Shown in pieces: positions 6,865 to 10,000 of a stretch of 10,000 nucleotides of DNA. Position numbers and translations under genes: made by a program. The stretch's first letter is position 1, and every line of letters begins with the position of its first letter. The DNA comes from Cruorifilaria tuberocauda (taxonomy: Eukaryota; Nematoda; Chromadorea; Rhabditida; Onchocercidae), in NCBI GenBank assembly GCA_013365365.1, contig JABVXU010001046.1:1-10000 (forward strand), read 5' to 3'. The notes below the pieces were generated by a model that saw only the letters and a program-made list of their open reading frames with translations, was not told the DNA's origin and made no database searches.

Positions 6865-6967
6865 GGTGAAGAAAATTAAAAATAACAAATTTATGATAAG
6901 GAAATTAAAAATGATAAGGAAATTTGAAATTATAAGAAAATTAAAAGTGCGCAAAAGGAAATTGAAA
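6865..6967. repeat. Tandem repeat, 18-bp units
   Basis: ATGATAAGGAAATTAAAA (6893-6910), ATGATAAGGAAATTTGAA (6911-6928) and ATTATAAGAAAATTAAAA (6929-6946) are contiguous. A diverged unit precedes them (GGTGAAGAAAATTAAAA) and a 21-base variant follows, to 6967. Confidence 0.7.
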
Positions 6968-7420
6968 ATGCACTGATAAAATATTTGATTTAAATTATGT
7001 GAAAATGAATTTTATTGATTGAATTTTATATGATAGATATGATTGAATTTTATGAAAAGTGGATTTATTGATTTTTTTTGTAATTTAAAAATTTTAATTA
7101 ATATATTCAATTAATGATTAATTAATATTTTTAGGATTGTTTTTAAATGTTTCGTTTTTTTTCTTTTATCAGTCTTTTTCCTTCTATTCCTTTCTTCACT
7201 TCTCTTTTTTGTTCCTTCTTTTGTTGTCATTTCTTTATCACAAATGAAATAAAGGAGGAAAAAGTTCAGTTCATTGAATATCGATGAAAAATGATAATTG
7301 TTAAGTAATTTTGACAATAATTGATTTACATCATTGATTGATTTATACTGATCAATTATCAGTTTAAAAGTAAATTTACTTCTTAAACGAGGGAAAAAGA
7401 ACGAAATAAAGGGATTTAGA
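6968..7420. other. AT-rich non-coding stretch
   Basis: The minus-strand frame at 7111-7317 is Lys/Arg/Glu low complexity from a pyrimidine-rich + strand (7150-7220) and is not supported as a gene. Nothing else is visible except TGATAA-type hexamers. Confidence 0.45.
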
Positions 7421-7463
7421 TATATATATATATAGAGAGAGAGAGAGGAGGAGGAGAGAGAAA
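7421..7463. repeat. Compound microsatellite (TA)7-(GA)n-(GGA)n
   Basis: (TA)7 at 7421-7434 runs directly into (GA) repeats, then GAGGAGGAGGAGAGAGAAA. The minus-strand frame at 7376-7582, rich in Ser/Leu/Tyr/Ile, is a translation through it. Confidence 0.8.
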
Positions 7464-7949
7464 GTTAAATTTTGAGTGTTTTTGAAAAAATGATTAAAAG
7501 TGATAATATCTTTGCTGTGATACACGTATGAGTATATATAAATATATTTATATTGAACGATAGTTATAATATTATAAATCATTCATTATCAGTGTGATAA
7601 CAGTAATAGTTGGAAAATGATTTGCTTCTGTCAACAAATAGAATACTTCTTAGCAAAGAAGCTTAGATTGATAAGAACTTGCTGATAACGTTTCAATTCA
7701 TCCCGAGTGTAAACGCATACAAGTTACTTGGTTATCATTTTAGCTTCTTATTATCATTATTAATTCTCTTATATTCTATAATCTACTTTTTTCCCTTGTT
7801 ATTTTGATTTCAAAAATTCAAAGAAAATTAAAATATAACAATTATTTTAAAAGTAAATATTAGTTATAAAGAAAGCTATAAGAAATAAATAAAGAATTTA
7901 ACAAGTATAACAACGTGGTATAATTTAAATTTAAAGGATAAAAAATATG
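7464..7949. other. AT-rich non-coding stretch with a short hairpin
   Basis: TTATCA-GTG-TGATAA at 7586-7600 is a perfect 6-bp stem with a 3-base loop. A minus-strand TACGTG lies at 7523-7528. No coding frame is seen. Confidence 0.45.
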
Positions 7950-8039
7950 AATAAATAAATAAATAAATAAATAATAAATAAATAAATAATAAATAAGGAA
8001 ATAAATAAATAAATAGGTAAATAAATAAATAAGTAAATA
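7950..8039. repeat. (AAAT)n tetranucleotide microsatellite
   Basis: About 90 bases of ATAA/AAAT units, interrupted twice by a one-unit shortening (AATAATAA) and by GG or GT substitutions (AAGGAAAT, AGGTAAAT, AAGTAAAT), so it is an ageing array. Confidence 0.85.
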
Positions 8040-8335
8040 TTGCCGGAAAAAACTCTCATAATCAAAATTATCCGAAAGATTTCTAATCGGCCAATGTCGT
8101 AGATTTGATAAATGTTCGATTTCTAATTTTTGTGAACGCTAATTATTATCAGGTTATAAAATAATTAATTAGGACTAAAGGATTGCATAATAATAAGGTT
8201 AGTGAATTATACAAGGATTTTCAGGTTTTTTTTTTTTTATCGAGGAAAAGGTGGCAGAATGAAAATTACCACGGGAAGATTTAGTGTGAGAATTGTAAAT
8301 TACTCAATAGTGTGACAATTGAATGCAGGCGTAAA
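8040..8335. other. Non-coding stretch, slightly less AT-rich
   Basis: Contains short GC-bearing patches (GCCGG near 8042, ATCGGCC near 8087, CCACGGGAAG near 8269) but no frame that reads as protein and no clear repeat. Confidence 0.4.
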
Positions 8336-8360
8336 TTACGTCACGTATAAATGTGATAAT
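8336..8360 (+). promoter_or_regulatory. Promoter-like cluster: CRE-like, CACGTA, TATA-like and GATA elements
   Basis: TTACGTCA (8336-8343; TGACGTAA on the other strand, an ATF/CREB-type bZIP site) overlaps CACGTA (8342-8347; TACGTG on the other strand). That runs into TATAAAT (8346-8352), with TGATAA following at 8354-8359. Four element types in 25 bases is suggestive, but no transcript or coding start can be tied to it here. Confidence 0.3.
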
Positions 8361-8392
8361 TAATCACAAATCATTTTAATTACTGAAATTGC

Positions 8393-8495
8393 TTCCCTCT
8401 CCTTCCTTCTCCTCCTCTTTCACTTCTTCACTTTCTCTCTCATCCTCTTTCTTTTTTCTTTCTCTATCCTTTCGTTTATCATTACTTATCATTAC
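8393..8495. repeat. Pyrimidine-rich tract ending in a TTATCATTAC duplication
   Basis: CTTCC/CTCCTC/TTTCTCTCTC sequence from 8393 to about 8475, then TTATCATTAC twice in tandem at 8476-8485 and 8486-8495. Confidence 0.65.
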
Positions 8496-8616
8496 TTGAT
8501 ACTTGATAATTTCACTATCATATATAATGATTATTAAGTTGGAAAAATTTGGCAAAATAGAAGGAATAGAAAAACGAAAATGAAATTGCTATCATTTATA
8601 TAAAAATTTATTCGGT

Positions 8617-8739
8617 AAGGAAAAGAAAAATAAAACTGAATTTATGAAAATATTAAGTTAGGAATGGAAAAACTAAAATCAGTGAAAATTTCAAATTTGA
8701 AGAGGAAAACTAAATTTATTTATGAAAAATATTAAAATT
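8617..8739. repeat. Weak tandem repeat, units of about 39-45 bp
   Basis: TTTATGAAAATATTAA at 8641 and TTTATGAAAAATATTAA at 8719 lie 78 bases apart. Each follows a GAAAA(C/A)TAAA heading, and a more diverged middle copy starts near 8662. The similarity could partly reflect shared A/T bias. Confidence 0.35.
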
Positions 8740-8978
8740 AAATTTTCAAACGATCTCTATAATACTGTAATCGTTAAAAATAAGATATCTTTTCCAAATT
8801 AAAAAAAATTTTCTTTTTTTGTAAATTATCTAACTTTATATTTCTTGATTTCTAATATCTTCATGTTCCTGACTTCCAATATTGAATTTTTTTTCGCCCA
8901 ATTTAACATTTGCATAAATAAAATTAATTTTTTTTTACTTTTATCCGTAAATTTTAAGCTGAAAATGAAATAGTCTTT
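8740..8978. other. AT-rich non-coding stretch
   Basis: No coding frame, RNA gene or clear repeat is seen. Confidence 0.45.
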
Positions 8979-9195
8979 CAGGTCAAAGTTTATTTTATCT
9001 TAGTTAATTGAAAAAAAAGAAGTAGAAAAAATGCAGTATTAATTAAAGTTCTTTTGTTCTTGCAGTATCATTTCTTATATTTCGGAATTATATGCACTTG
9101 AAATTGTTACTTAGATGGATAAAGATAAATAAAGTAAAGTAACCTTTTTTCACCTTATCAATTTTCCAGGTAAAGTTTATTTTGTCTTCGTTAAT
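8979..9195. repeat. Diverged direct repeat spaced 188 bp
   Basis: CAGGTCAAAGTTTATTTTAT-type sequence at 8979-9008 returns at 9167-9195 as CAGGTAAAGTTTATTTTGTC, each followed by TT(A/C)GTTAAT. The bases between are not obviously repeated, so this may be the outer part of an old duplication. Confidence 0.5.
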
Positions 9196-9810
9196 AGAAA
9201 TATTATAAATATGATATAAATACGTTAATGAACTTTTATTCCTCTAACTTGAAACCTTTTTAAAGTTAAAAGTTAAAATGAAGTAAGAATCAAATGATAT
9301 TTAGACAACAGATACGATATATACACACATAAGAATGTTAGTGAAAAAAAAGATACTTTACTTTATTCATTTGATGTAAATTAAATTTCCGCTACTATAC
9401 TTTATCCATTTTGCTATCGATGAATTTCGTGTAAATTACTTTTTTCTCAATATCTCAAATCATATTTTTAAGTTTATGGGAAATCCCGATACAATTCCTT
9501 ACCGGGAATCTTATTTTCCCGAGTTTTTTTTTCTCTTTGCGGTAAAAAGTGATAGTTTGATAACGGTTTGAGATAGGCGACTAAATGAATGATTACCCGA
9601 AATGGAACAATGTTAAATTTGTACAAATAAATGTGCTCCTCTTTATCACTTCACATCAAACAATTTGCTTCTTTTTTTTTTAAATCAATAAATCCTTTAT
9701 TCCCGAGATTTCCCTCTCATATATTGTAAGAGAAGTAAACGGGGCAAAATTATTGATAAGAAAATTTATTGAGTCAAGTATTATAGCTAGCTATATTAAT
9801 TGATATATAC
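9196..9810. other. Non-coding stretch with a small GC-richer patch
   Basis: No reading frame of coding character. GGGAAATCCCG (9479-9489), ACCGGGAAT (9502-9510) and TTTTCCCGAG (9516-9525) form a cluster of short mutually complementary GGGAA/TTCCC elements near 9478-9525. Confidence 0.4.
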
Positions 9811-9839
9811 ATATATATATAGAGAGAGAGAGAGAGAGA
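9811..9839. repeat. Compound microsatellite (AT)n-(AG)n
   Basis: ATATATATAT passes directly into (AG)9-10, the same compound order as at 7421-7447. Confidence 0.8.
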
Positions 9840-9903
9840 AATGGAAGATAAATTTAGTAAAAGATGGTTGATATATTATTTGAAGGAAAATTTTGAATGT
9901 TAA

Positions 9904-9985
9904 AGAGAGAGAGAGAGAGAGGTTAAAAAAGAAAAAAGAAAAGAGAGAGGTAGAGATAAAAAGAGAATGAAAAAAAAAAGAAATA
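9904..9985. repeat. (GA)n and purine-rich tract
   Basis: (AG)9 at 9904-9921, then GGTT and a long purine run with AGAGAGAGG and poly-A segments. Confidence 0.7.
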
Positions 9986-10000
9986 GTTTTAGTTTGAAAA

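Noticed and set aside
7111..7582. Minus-strand frames at 7111-7317 and 7376-7582
   Set aside because: Lys/Arg-rich and Ser/Leu/Tyr-rich low complexity from pyrimidine tracts and the TA-GA microsatellite.

Overview
The window looks like gene-poor, very AT-rich (roughly four fifths A+T by eye) nuclear DNA of a multicellular eukaryote. It has no prokaryotic-style gene packing. It does have homopolymer T/A runs, (CT)n, (GA)n, (AT)n and (AAAT)n microsatellites, and intron-like splice signals. The composition, the abundance of TGATAA and the short intron-type signals fit a parasitic nematode (filarial-like) best. This is inference from style, not from a recognised gene, and other AT-rich animals are not excluded.

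Only one stretch reads convincingly as protein: a probable terminal coding exon at 4416-4670 (+). It lies behind a CTGCAG acceptor and encodes 84 residues before a stop. It is about 31% GC by hand count, against about 17% in the 60 bases after it. I do not recognise the protein. An AATGAA poly(A)-signal variant lies 35 bases past the stop. A strong GTAAGA donor inside the exon could pair with a TTTTTTACAG acceptor at 4751-4760 to give an alternative, shorter C-terminus.

The rest is non-coding, but it is a mosaic of unrelated short-period tandem repeats that are degenerate enough to miss at first glance: 40-bp units (1103-1222), about 14-bp units (1799-1842), a 72-bp duplication (2132-2221), TTATCAT and GATAAT tracts in opposite orientation (3111-3223 and 3449-3600), about 108-bp units (about 3961-4350, just upstream of the exon), 31-32-bp units (5672-5815), about 148-bp units (6009-6556), 18-bp units (6865-6967) and AAAT (7950-8039). 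Several carry TGATAA in every unit, and the hexamer is about three times more common across the window than base composition predicts.

Other local signals are a perfect 16-bp hairpin (302-346), a 12-bp hairpin with the same loop length at the edge of the 148-bp array (5992-6028), a pair of ACATACGTG sites around a palindrome (1451-1481), and a CRE-like/TACGTG/TATA/GATA cluster (8336-8360). No tRNA, rRNA, transposase, CRISPR array or complete gene was found. No joint action of genes can be described, because only one partial gene is visible.
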